From contig NC_037674.1 of the NCBI RefSeq assembly GCF_003255815.1, positions 4,034,388 to 4,098,387 of the forward strand: a DNA stretch of 64,000 nt, read 5' to 3'. This stretch comes from Theropithecus gelada. Lineage: Eukaryota > Chordata > Mammalia > Primates > Cercopithecidae. Below, piece after piece: positions 23,375 to 34,634 of the stretch; within the stretch, counting starts at the first letter, position 1, and each line of letters begins with the position of its first letter. The position numbers and the translations under genes are program-made. The notes beneath the pieces are model-generated. The model was given only the letters and a program-made list of their open reading frames with translations. It searched no databases and was not told the origin of the DNA.

Positions 23375-26300
23375 AGCCCACCAGAGTGGGGAAAGGGGGT
23401 TGACCTAAGTAAATTAGGAAATACAGGGAGATCCTAAGATTCTAAGTCAAAAGGACAAATAATTTGTACATGAGGACTTAGTTTTAGTTGGTAAAGTAGT
23501 TTCCCAGGGGTGTATAAATTACCACTTTTGAAAACGCTATGCATGTATTTTTGGATATCATTAAGTTAACAGAGCCAACTAGTTCCATGTTAGAGGTGCA
23601 AGCTACATACAAACAAGTTGGAACGGATAGACAGCTTCATGTGGTACTGGATTAGATTAAGTGCTGCCAGAAATATTAGATGGAATTCATGGTTAGTTCA
23701 ATATAGATACATATGCAGACCTGTTGAAATATTTATACACATGTATATTCTTCTGCTCAGTCAGCTGACAAGGCCTCAAGTCATTAGATGCCCCAGGGGC
23801 AATGAATATACCCTAGTCTCTAGATCTTCATTTCTAATTCCATTTTCCATTCAAAGGAACTAGGGCATTGTGAAGAATTGGTGGATAACAGGGTTAGACA
23901 GTAAATAAACACAATCAGCCTGCAGCACCTGGTAGTGCCAGAAGAAAATGCCAACCAATGACACAATAAACAGCCACACAACACCAACAAACCATAATTA
24001 TGGGGAGATTTCAAAATTACAGACAATCCAACTGAAAGAAAGTCCCAGCTGGGTGCAGTGGCTCACGCCTGTAATCTCAGCACTTTGGGAGGCCGAGGCA
24101 GGCAGATCATGAGGTCAGGATATCGAGACCATCCTGGCTAACACGGTGAAACCCCGTCTCTACTAAAAATACAAAAAACTAGCCAGGCGTGGTGGAGGGT
24201 GCCTATAGTCCCAGCTACTAGGGAGGCTGAGGCAGGAGAATGGCATGAACCCTGGAGGCGGAGGTTGCAGTGAGCTGAGATCGCACCACTGCACTCCAGT
24301 CTGGGTGACAGAGCAAGATGAGACTTCGTCTCGAAAAGAAAAGAAAAAAAAAAAAAAAGAAAGTCCCTTGGACAATACTGAAGCAATTTGTGTAATAAAC
24401 CAAATAAATTATTTCAAGTAAAGTGTAAAATAAGTACCCATGTTTGCCTATGGGTAGAACAATGATGGAATAATATGGAATAATTGAAGAAGAATAGGCA
24501 TTTGTTCATTGTGATTAATTCCAAATAATTTTTGCAGACACTCTGTCCCTAGGAAGTGGAACATAATTCTTCACTTCTTATTTGTGTGTTGTGTACAGTG
24601 GCTTCTTTTTGAAACATACAACATGGAAAGGAGAAGAAAAAAAAAACAGTACTTTGACAGTGTAGAAATTTGATTGGAACTATCTCATTCAGATGGTTAA
24701 ATGAACATCAAAAATGATAAAGCATGTTATATTCTGTACCGTTAACAGCATGTGATGAGAATGGCACTTTCCCTCTGTGGTCTTCCTCCTTGAAACTTAC
24801 AATCCAGTCTAATCATGAAAGAAACATGAAAGAAATCCCAAATTAGGAATGCCAATGTCATAGCAATCATGGAAACTTGGAGAAACTGTCACGGTCAAAG
24901 TCGATTAAGGAGCATGAACTGTAAATGCAATGAGGTGTCCTGGATAGGATCCTGGAACAGAAACTCGACATTGAATGAAAACTAAATCAGTCTGAATAAA
25001 GTGTGGATAGTTAGTAATAGCGTAATACTGGTTGGTTCATTGTGACTAATATCCCACACTAATATAAGGCGGTTATTAAGGAACATGGTGTATGGAGTCT
25101 CTGGAAACTCCATGTATTATATTTGGAACAGCTCTGTAAATCTAAAACTATTCTTAAATTTCAAAAGTGTATTTTATTTTAAGCCTTTGCCGAGCTTATA
25201 AAACAGAAAGAACATTAACAATATCATTGATGCCCCCTGAATGTATCTCCTGAATTTCATCATCTTTGTTAACAGCTGAAGGTAACTATTATTATGGATT
25301 ATTTTTGTCCATCTCTAGTTTTCTTATATTCATTTTTCCTGTATGTTTTATGTATATATAAATACTATATTGTTCAGTCTCTTATCTTTAAACTTAAATA
25401 AATATAAATATTGAAAACACTGAATTTAATCCATAATCCCTAGTCTAATTATGATAAGACATCAGACAACTTCATATTGTGGGAAATTTTACAATAGAAC
25501 TGACTAGTCCTTGTCAAAAGGGTCAAGGTAATAGAAAATAAGTGAAGACTGAAAAACTATTTCATATTGGAGAAGTTCAGATGTGGCAGGTAGAACCTAA
25601 GATGGCACCCAATGACTCCCACCTCTAAGTATAAGTAACGTTGATAAGTAACTTTGTATTCTAATTCCTTCCAATGAATGTAGTCAGAAACTGTGAGTTG
25701 CTTCAAAATCAACAGAAGACTACAATGGTGATGGAACATTAGTAGGATCATTATGTTATATTAGATTATGATTCTTGTCTTGTTAGCAAAATCCCTCCCT
25801 TGGTGTCTTTGACAGAACATTTGCCATATGGGAGAAGCCAATGTGGGAGGGAACTGAATGCAGAAACAGGCCAAAGCCAGCAAAGAACTGAGGCCCTTGG
25901 TCCAAAACCCTTATCCAGAGTTTGCAATATTACGTTTAAAATGAATCCAAGATACTTTTCAAAAAACACTGTGTCACTCACAGGTAGTATGAATATCTTA
26001 GAATAACAAAATAATCTTAACTGTTTTGTTCTCCCTATTAGTGCTGTCATTCATTTCACTTATACGTGAGTACACATGCACACATACGTGTATATTTATA
26101 TACACATAACATATAGACATAAGCATGCCTAATCAAATACATCAGTGCTATTATTATTTTTCAGAAACCATTATCTGTGAGACTAAACTAAGAATATGAA
26201 AAATAAAAGTTTTATTCCATAGGGCAACCACTAACATAGAAAAAAAAAAGTTATATAATTGATATGCTAAGAATGGAGAGAAAATAGAATTGCATACAAT

Positions 26301-26465
26301 TCTCAAAACCACTAAACACACAAAACAAGTGAAGTACAATAATGGGAAGAAAGAACAGGGGCAACAAATCAAAGAGAGTAACACATATGGTTGAAATTAA
26401 TCCAACTCCATTGGTTGTCAATAGTCTAAAAGCATCAATCGAACTGAGAATGTCAGTGTAGATCA
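23375..26465 (+). repeat. Diverged ~3 kb direct duplication, copy 2
   Basis: This is the partner of 500-3480, about 22.9 kb away in the same orientation. It carries its own Alu at 24047 and lacks the Alus of copy 1. The 3' end passes into the same L1 leader/ORF2 sequence as copy 1, which favours duplication of a composite block, although independent insertion of one long old repeat must be excluded. Confidence 0.72.
24047..24354 (+). mobile_element. AluY-like element
   Basis: A full-length Alu has a GAAAA-interrupted tail and target duplication aaagaaagtccc at 24035-24046 and 24355-24366. It sits in copy 2 of the duplication. Confidence 0.94.
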
Positions 26466-26830
26466 ACAAAGTCAACCCAATTAAATGATCTTAAGTAAAA
26501 TCTATGAAATATAAAGACAGGTATACATTTAAAGTAAATAGATGAAACAAAATAGCTTAGGCTAACACTTATCAAAGGAAGAGTCGCTGCATGAATTACA
26601 GACAGAGCAGTCTTTCAAGGAAAGTCACTAAAAATAAACACGGGCATTACACAAAGATGAAGGGGTCAGTTATCCAGTACAACATAATAATCCTTAAAGC
26701 ATTTAAGTGCCTAACAACAGAATGTCAAACTATGTAAGGCCAAAACTGACATAACTGCGAGGAGAAAGAGATTCATTCACTATTATAGTTGGAAACCTCA
26801 ACATTCTCTGTCAGATAGTATTTGTCTGCA
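26130..26830 (+). mobile_element. Old L1, leader and N-terminal ORF2 (endonuclease region)
   Basis: Old L1M text runs from 'ccatagggcaaccactaa' through 'gggaagaaagaacaggggcaacaaatc', 'ttaatccaactcc' and 'aaatataaagacagg' to 'cacaaagatgaaggggtcagttatcc', 'acataataatccttaaagc', 'aaactgacataactgcgaggagaaa' and 'tattatagttggaaacctcaacattctctgtca'. It ends abruptly where the antisense ERV begins. Confidence 0.85.
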
Positions 26831-27099
26831 ACTGTACAGCTACTGTCATCTATACACACGGGTTACCTCAGCTTCATTCATCTGAGTGCCAAGCATTTTC
26901 AGGAACGGAGATGTGCCTTTGTATGTTACTGGAGGCATCTGCTACAGGGCCTCCGCCACAGCGGCAGCAATGGTCTCAGAGTGTCCTGGCTCTAAGACAG
27001 CATGCATCTCCCAAAGGACTTGTGGAGAGGGCACCACATTGTTCCAGGTATGCACGCCACTTTTGTAAAATGGAGGCTTGAGAAATAGCTGATACAGGC

Positions 27100-27380
27100 C
27101 TGGAGAACAACCCTTGTATCCAGCCCTTAATAGAGAGATCTGTTCTCGTTGTTACTGGCAGACGACCAGTTACAGGCAGATGTGCTGCGTGGCCTTACGT
27201 GTTCCCAGAACCTGTTGTTCAATTGGAGAAGAGTGGGTTTCAGCACACTTCCACAGCAGTGACCAGAATCTTAGAAGAACTGCTTTCCCCTGCTGCACAT
27301 GCCAGAGGACCTGTCCTGTCCCTTCAGGATTTACAGTCACATCTAAAGACACTGGTATCCCAGAAGGGGGAAACTAGAGC
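27100..27380 (-). pseudogene. ERV-L-like pol, RNase H/tether segment
   Basis: The minus-strand frame 27352-27170 reads as a connection/RNase H-type segment, with VLWHVQQGKAVLLRFWS followed by SPIEQQVLG. It is short and bounded by stops. The downstream (lower-coordinate) part to 26831 is more decayed. Confidence 0.5.
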
Positions 27381-27450
27381 TTGTGCCTGAGCCATCAGTA
27401 TTTTAGCCCTTCTCAAATACTACCACTTGTTCTTCATCCTAGATCCCTTC

Positions 27451-27749
27451 TTTTTTTTTTTTTTCGAGACACAGTCTCTGGCTCTGTCACTCCGGTTGGA
27501 GTGCAGTGGCATGACCTCAGCTCATTAAATCCTCCGCCTTCCAGGTTCAAGCAACTCTCATGCCTCAGTCACACAAGTAACTGGGATTACAGGTACGCAT
27601 GACCATGCCTGGCTAATTTTTTATACTTTTAGTAGAGAAGAGGTTTCACCATGTTGGCCACACTGGTCTCAAACTCCTGGCCTCAAGTGATCTGCCTGCC
27701 ACGGTCTCCCAAAGTGCTGGGATTACAGGTGTGAGCTACTGTGCCCATT
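27451..27749 (-). mobile_element. Alu element, inverted
   Basis: A complete inverted Alu with poly-T start splits the antisense ERV pol. It is moderately diverged (S/J grade). Confidence 0.9.
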
Positions 27750-27879
27750 TGAGATTGCTTATTTAATAGTCAGTATAGGGGATGCAAACATTGAAACAAA
27801 TATGGGATGAAAGCCCACCAGTATCCCCAAAGACCTAGGAAGCTTTGCAACTGTTTAACTGTTTTAGGTATGCAAAATT

Positions 27880-28390
27880 GTTATATTTTCTCAATGACCA
27901 AGCCTGAAGTAAGGTGTGTCTTACCTGGACAAGTGATCCATAGGAACTTAGCAGCTGGTCCCAGGCCTTGTACTTTTGTGAGTTGATGGCCCATCATCTG
28001 GATTGAAGAAGGGTGCCAGTGCATCTCGGTGTTGTTGTAGCAATGACAAGTCAGTCCTCAGAAGTTAGAATATCATCAATATAATGCCTGCAAGTCAGGG
28101 TAAAAGGGATGCTAAAGAAGGCATTAGCTAAATCTAGCACAGCATGATAAGTGTCTGTTTTGTATTTATTGCTCAGTCACTTCAGTTATATTACACACAG
28201 CAGCATGTATCTTGGAAAGATTAGTAGTGTCCACTAGTCTACTGTTGGAAGTGCCATCAGATTTTATTACTGGTCATACAGGATGGTTGAAAGGACTCTG
28301 GGCTGCTCGGCTAATATTAACTTTGGCCAGTTTCTCCACAGTGGCTGTGATTTCTTGTGTTCTACCAGAAGATGATATTGTCTCACATTA
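27880..28390 (-). pseudogene. ERV-L-like reverse transcriptase with an internal deletion
   Basis: On the minus strand SPFNHPV and KSDGT (about 28300-28260) precede VLDLANAFFSIPF (about 28140-28102), which is followed after only about five residues by HYIDDILTSED (about 28085-28053). In retroviral RTs these two motifs are separated by roughly 70-80 residues, so about 200 bases of palm/finger coding are missing. The gene is dead. Confidence 0.7.
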
Positions 28391-28400
28391 ACAATACAAG

Positions 28401-28695
28401 GGCCTGTAATACCAGCACTTTGGGAGGCCGAGACAGGCGGATCACGAGGTCAGGAGATTGAGACCATCCTGGCTAACATGGTGAAACCCCATCTCTACTA
28501 AAAAATACAAAAAATTAGCCGGGCGCAGTGGCGGGCGCCTGTAGTCCCAGCTACTCGGGAGGCTGAGGCAGGAGAGTGGCGTGAACCCAGGAGGCGGAGC
28601 TTGCAGTGAGCTGAGATCCGGCCACTGCACCTCAGCCTGGGCGACAGAGTGAGACTCTGTCTCAAAAAAAAAAAACAACAAAAAAACAACAAAAA
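28401..28695 (+). mobile_element. 5'-truncated AluY, Old World monkey-type
   Basis: The Alu begins at about the 25th base (gcctgtaataccagc). It carries gagatccggccactgcac and has an AACAAA-repeat tail. The duplication acaatacaMgg lies at 28391-28401 and 28697-28707, so truncation happened at insertion. It interrupts the antisense ERV. Confidence 0.9.
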
Positions 28696-28709
28696 AACAA
28701 TACACGGTG

Positions 28710-30460
28710 GGGGAGGGAGGTCCACTTTCCCATTTTGCCTCCCCTCTTAATATAGCCTTTGTCATAGGTGAAATTCCCCCACAGATGTTTGTAAAGTACA
28801 TCCTAAGAAGACATCCTTACTCAAGATGTTTTCTGAAATAGTTGAGATAAAGACAGGAGAGTAAGCAATGGGGGAAGTCTAGACAAAACTAAGGAGAGGG
28901 GTTTGTTTCACTTAGATTTTTAACCCTTCACAACCATCTATAGCTTCCCACTTACTAAGGTCTCCCTCTGAATTTCCATCAATTAAGACACATTCTTCAC
29001 CTGCTCCCACTAAAGTTAAGGTTCTCTTAGTGCTGTTTTACACTCCAATCAATAGTGAGCTCCAAATATGACCTCTGGTCTCCCCCTATTGCTCTTACAC
29101 AGAAGCAGTCTTGACCCTACCTATGATCTCCAGGCTGGAAAGAAATCCACCCCTGAATTGCAGAGACTGGGATCTTTTTACCGAGGGTTTCTTCTTGTCT
29201 TTCTCCCTCTTCTGGTAGAGGTGGGAGGGGGCGGGTACTAAGAAGGGGTCTAAACTATTGTTCAGGAGTCACGTCTTTCCAAACCCCACTAATATGCCAT
29301 TGGGTTGCCCATCTGTATTGTCAATCCCAGCTGAAATCAGATCATACCACATTTGTTTCCTAGTAACCCTAATTGCAACTTTTTAAACTCCTTTTTTCAG
29401 TCCAGCAAACTTTGTTTCTCCCTTTTTCCATTTTCCTTTAGCAACCAGTCAGAACTCATCTCTTCCCTTTTGAGTTTCTAGGGAATCTGAAAAGGCTTTC
29501 CCCATATCTTGTTCCATAAGCGGATTATTTCACTTCCGGGGGTACTTCTGTCTCGATTTTTCAGGTTCATTCCCTTCTAGGGAGATATCATCCCCACTGG
29601 TGTCCCATAGCTGCACCATTCATGTACATAAAGCTTTCTCTTGCAGCTGTTTAAAAGTTTTTGCTGTATCCAGTAATCCTGCCCAGGCCTGTGTGTGTTG
29701 GAATCAGGCTTTCCAGTGCATGAACAGTTTCACTCTCAAATGGGGAGGATAATGATCTTCCTCCTCTGAGTTAACCTCTATGTCATCATCTGAATCCATG
29801 GTTGGTTCCCAAGAATTGCAGGTATTTGCGTCCCCAGCCTGGCTTGGCAAGGACAGTCCACACATTCAGCTGGCCCAGCTTTCTCTCTCCCAGCCACACA
29901 AAGTGGCAAGGTATGATTTCCAACTGTGCCTCTTGAGTTTCAAGTTTATCCAAAAACACCCAGACATTAACACAGACATGGAAGTTCTCACATCCCTTTC
30001 TCACTGTGATTCTTTTCCCAGCTTCCCTACACTTGTCTCAGCTGCTACTTGTGCTTTCGTGACGGCTCACATAGAAAATAACAGCAGCAAACTCACTGCT
30101 GTCACTGCTTGGCGATCTTTCTCACCACAGTGAGTCATACTTTTTAGTAGCATTTTACTAACAAGCTTTCTAGACCCTCTGTCACTTTTGAGGCACCCTC
30201 AAAAGTGCTCCACAGACACGTAGCATATGGGCAACACCATCCACATGGATGACGAGAGCCAATCGTAAAACTTCCTCTACAGATGCTTCTGTCCCCTTGG
30301 CCATACTTTGGTTTCCTGGCTGGCCATTTGCTCCATTACAGGGCCGTATACACGAAGCAACTCTCAAATGCCAAAGAATCTGAAAAATTAAAAGAGGCAG
30401 AAAATCCATTTTGTCAGTACTGGTTAATTTATGGATGCAATGTACACACAGGAGCATAAC
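28710..30460 (-). pseudogene. Antisense ERV gag/leader relic
   Basis: Position upstream of RT on the minus strand, a proline/serine-rich composition and the lack of other repeats suggest decayed gag and leader. I see no zinc knuckle. A perfect 11-base inverted repeat lies at 30183-30207. Plus-strand openness at 29780-30133 (117 codons) is most likely accidental. Confidence 0.4.
30183..30207. repeat. Perfect 11-bp hairpin
   Basis: CACTTTTGAGG (30183-30193), a three-base loop, and the exact complement CCTCAAAAGTG (30197-30207). Confidence 0.9.
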
Positions 30461-30938
30461 CTTGGATGGCTGCAGGTAGGTGGTTGTTCACACCGTTAGT
30501 CTCCAGACCCTGGGTTCATACTCCATAGGGAAAGGGTATACATGCCTTAGCAAGGCAATTAAAAGCAACCCTCCAGAATGGACAACGAGGCTACATGCAT
30601 CATAGCCTATAATTTTTGTTGACATGATTTTATACTAAGGACAGCAAATAAATGAGAGATCAGAAGGCATTCAGGGAACCTGGGTAAACCAGAAGTAACA
30701 TGGTGGATTAGCATCCAAAGTGGGTCATTTTGTCTCCACAGGTTCTATGACCTGCTGTTTTTTTGAACTACAGCTGGGAATATTAATGTAAGTGCAAGAC
30801 ATGCACGGTTTTATCCTTCCCTGTCTTCGGTAGTACAGTGATGAAGAGAACAGTCTCTGGAGGGAAATTTCTAGTGTTAAATGAACGCTCCAAAAAATAA
30901 GAAAATGTAATCTTTGAACACAGATAGAAGAATCAATA
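30461..30938. other. Unassigned sequence
   Basis: No gene or repeat family recognised between the antisense ERV and an Alu. Confidence 0.4.
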
Positions 30939-31260
30939 GGCCAGGCACGGTGGCTCACGCCTGTAATCCCAGCACTTTGGGAGGTCAAGGTGGATGGATC
31001 ATGAGGTCAGGAGTTTGAGACCAGCCTGACCAACATGGTGAAACCCCATCTCTACTAAAAATTAAAAAAATTAGCTGGGTGTGGTGACATGTGCCTGTAA
31101 TCCCTTCCACTCAGGAGGCTGACGCAGGAGAATTGCTTGAACCCAGGAGGCAGAGGCTGCAGTGAACTGAGATCGCAACATTGTACTCCAGTCTGGGCAA
31201 CAAAGCGAGACTTTGTCTCAAAAAATAATAATAATAATAATAATAATAAAATAAAATAAA
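30939..31260 (+). mobile_element. AluS-like element with (TAA)n/(TAAAA)n tail
   Basis: A full-length Alu whose tail at about 31221-31260 became a trinucleotide AAT microsatellite of about nine units followed by AAAAT units. Confidence 0.92.
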
Positions 31261-31741
31261 GAACAATTAATAAAAGTAAAAAAGAGTTGAAAATCTGATA
31301 GATGCCTATATAAACAAATAATCCAAAAGAAAAATTAGTGAAAAAAGATGAATTTTCAATAAATATTTCAGGATACTGAATATCCATTTGGAGAAATAAA
31401 ATTTAACTTTTAAACTCATGCACGAAATCATTTTTAGGTGGATTATAGACCTCCGGAGAAAAAAGAATTCAATAGAGTATTTAGAATTTAATATAGGAAA
31501 ATAATTTCATTACAATAGGGTAGGTGAGGAATTCTTTGCACATAGAAAGTGTTTACTCTAAGAGAGAAATGCTATTCTAACACAGTAGATGTGAGTAGGG
31601 ACACTGGGTCAAGCTCAAGGTTGTTCTAAGTCTCTTCCTGTAGGGCTTTAGCTCAGATTCAGAGCTAGAACTTTCAGAAGCTCACAGTAGTGTCTACCTC
31701 CCGAGATGCTGTGACGAGTTAATGCACTCACACACGCAATG
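31261..31741 (+). other. AT-rich sequence, possible L1 trace
   Basis: 'ggtggattatagacct' and the following text weakly resemble the old L1 ORF2 'ggattaaagaccta' region. The rest is anonymous. Confidence 0.3.
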
Positions 31742-32236
31742 TGTAGACTAATAGCAGGTTTGAAAGGAAAATAAAATCTCAGGACACTAAATCACTATGC
31801 CCAATGGGAAAGTTACGCTTGGGAACCCTGTCACACTAAAACTGACTTCCTTTTTTCCCCAAATAGGTAGCTGTAATTATACACGGTTACTTTATCTTAT
31901 GCAAAATGTAGCAAACATGAGATGAATGTACAATCAACTTTATCCTCCACTCCATTTTCATACGTAAAATGCGGTTTCAGTGAGTGCTAATCAAAGCCTC
32001 ACGAGAATGCAAACACTTGCCTCAGGGCCTACCCCTCTTTTCTTCTTTCTCCCTCCTTCCCTTACTGCTCACTTTTTCCTCTTTAAATGCTGAAGTCATC
32101 AAAACTCTCTTTGGAAAAAGCACAGACCACAGATCCTGCTGTAACTTGTGTTTCTTTTTCCCATGCACATCCTCAAAGTTGGCAAGATCTAGCTCTCAAT
32201 TTACTGAGACCCGCCTCAGTCCCATTTTGGTTTACA
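31742..32236 (+). repeat. ERV-A 5' LTR
   Basis: Aligns with 36765-37238 through 'gaaaataaaat', 'ctgtaatt..acac/cacaag..gtt', 'tacaatcaa', 'agtgagtgctaatcaa', 'aacacttgcctca', 'aaaactctctttggaaaaagcaca' and 'ttttggtttaca'. A TATA-like 'ctttaaatg' precedes the aactctctttgg block. Orientation is inferred from the AATAAAAT-rich start and TTTACA end, and is plausible but not proven. Confidence 0.82.
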
Positions 32237-33486
32237 TTGTGGAAACCACAGTGAGTTCTGTGCAGAGTCTGGCCCTTTGGCCTGCAGCAACTCTCAGAGC
32301 AGGGCCCGGGTACAGCCAGCTGGAAGCTTTGTATTGTTCTGACTGACTGGATGATTTGCTGAGGTCTGGGAGCCTCCCTCCACAGAGATCCCTGATCTCC
32401 CAAACTTTTTGTTTGAGGTCCGAGGTATGTTCTCTTGTAGAACTCCCTTTCTGGGAGTTTGCTGCTTCTGAGGAGGCAGAGAGCAGCCTTCAACGTGGAC
32501 CAGCATCTGCAAGTAAGGAGCTGGCTTGGGGATTTTTAATTGGATTTGGTAGCTTTAAGTCTAGGTTTCTTGTTAGTCAGTTATAAATTCTTATGTTCAA
32601 AGATCTCAACTTACGTAAATTGTGCAATCACTTTTTCTTCCTGTTTTGGTAAAAATCACTGTTTGTCTCCTCCACAAAGTTTTGATTGGAGATACATAAA
32701 AAAGACTTTAGAGATCTCATATTCTTAATAATTGATTAGAATATCAAATTTTGTAAATGACTGACAAAAGCGTCATGACTATCCTTGAGAATTCTGGCTC
32801 TGTACATTAAAATCTCTTAGCATTGCTTAAAATTCATAAGACTACCCTTGATTAAAGTTCATGGTCAAATATTTAACTTTCTTTGGGTTCAGTGTATATA
32901 AATGTGTTAGTGTATGTTCCAAAATTGCACACCAAACCTCTGTGACACAAAATTTACCCGTATTACAAACCTGCAAATGTACCCCTGAACCTAAAAGAAA
33001 ATAATTGGTAAAATAAAATAGAAATGTCCTCAGAATTTAATTTAGATATTTGGTCTGAAGTGCTCTGTGATATTTTAAATAATTGACTTGTCTTTCTTAT
33101 AGCCATAGTAAGGTCAGGGGACATATAGTGTTCTCCTCAGCCCAAATGTGCCCTCTGACTACACTGGGAAGGGTCAGACATTATTGGCAGCTCTGTCTTT
33201 AGTTCCTGGTTCTGCACCTGATACATAAGTAAAATTTCTTACTTCCTAGATTTTTTCACTAAAAATAAAAGTTACTGAGAGGTAATTAACATTGCAATTA
33301 ACATATATAATGAAATCTACTAGATGCATCCAAAGTGTATAATAAAAGTGAGGTGTGTTTTTAGGAAAAAAATTGCTACAGAAAGGTATGAGAAATGTGT
33401 TTTCCTTACAAAGGGAAATTTTGTCTACTGTAGAGGTTTTCAAATTGTCTTAAAATTGATGGATAAAGCTAAATGGATACAGAAAC

Positions 33487-33788
33487 TTGGGGCTTGGTGT
33501 GGTGGTTCATTCCTGTAATCCCAGCACTTTTGGAGGCCAAAATGGGAGGACTACATGAAGCCACCAGTTTGTGACCAGCCTGGGCAACAAAGTGAGACAC
33601 CATCTACAAAAAAAAAAAAAAAAAAAAATAGCCAGGCACAGTAGTGTGTGCCTGTTGTCCCAGCTACTCAAGACGCTAAAAGATGGGAGGACTGCTTGAG
33701 CCTAGGAATTTGAAGCTATAGTAAGCTATGACTGTGTCACTGCATTCCAGCTCAGGTGAGAGAGTGAGACTTCATCTCAAAAAAAAGG
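33487..33788 (+). mobile_element. AluJ element
   Basis: A strongly diverged Alu with a long A linker (33607-33628). It lies within ERV-A and is absent from the matching position of ERV-B. Confidence 0.88.
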
Positions 33789-34337
33789 TAAAGGAAGCTC
33801 AGAAAGAATTTTTTTGTTGTTGTTCTAAGGTCAAATGATAGGACAAAACTGAAAGGTTGACTGAATTGTAGATTTGTATCAGATTGATTTTACAAAAGAA
33901 ATACTGTGTGTGACCAAGTGGGCTGAAATTTAAAGGGTATTGTTTAGTCTTTCTATAAATTGAACATTAAAAAGCACACTTACGCAAGCGCAGAATCTGG
34001 ACATGATTTTCTCAGAGAACTTATCTGCTCCTCGGTAGGAAATAGTAAAAGGTTAACAAGCATTTCTTAAATCTTACCTTATGATTAAACTGATCGATAT
34101 TTGATGAATTCATTTATAAAATTTTACTAAAATTGCTTTAGTATTAATACCACACCAGGCAAAGGTAAAGTTGGTTTTCTTTTTTGAACCAGGATTTTGT
34201 TTAATATTAAGAGAGAGTGAAAGATTTCTGTTTGCCTTTTGGGCAAATTGCAAAACAAGAAGAGGGGAGTAAGGTTCAGTTGGTCTCATACTATATTTAT
34301 TAGCTCTTACTGGTTTTTCGCTTTTTCAGGGTCTTTT

Positions 34338-34634
34338 TGTTTTTTTTGAGACAGGGTCTCACTCTGTCACCCAGGCTGGAGTGCAGTGGTGTGATCTTGG
34401 CTCACTGCAACCTCCACATCATGAGTTCAAGTGATCTTCTTTCCTAAACCTCTGTAGTAGCTAGGACTACAGGCACACACCAATACAACCAGATAATTTA
34501 GAAATTTCTTTTTTGTAGAGACGAGGTCTCACTATATTGCCCAGGCTCACCTTGAACTTCTGGGCTCAAATGATCTTCCGGCGTTGGCCTCCCAAAGCAA
34601 TGGAATTACAGGCACAAGCCAGTGCATTCAGCCT
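34338..34634 (-). mobile_element. AluJ element, inverted
   Basis: A diverged inverted Alu inside the ERV-A interior, also absent from ERV-B. Confidence 0.88.

Larger units (their letters stand above)
26831..30460 (-). mobile_element. Antisense ERV-L-like relic (pol then gag), split by two Alus
   Basis: Read on the minus strand, gag-side sequence lies at the high coordinates, RT at about 28390-28030 and RNase H/tether at about 27360-27100, the order of a provirus in reverse. Key visible motifs are VLDLANAFFSIPF and HYIDDILTSED. All frames are broken. The class III-like assignment rests on those motifs and is moderate. No LTRs are recognised. Confidence 0.65.

Noticed and set aside
29780..30133. 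117-codon plus-strand frame
   Set aside because: It lies opposite the antisense ERV relic, has an unremarkable composition and no domain.
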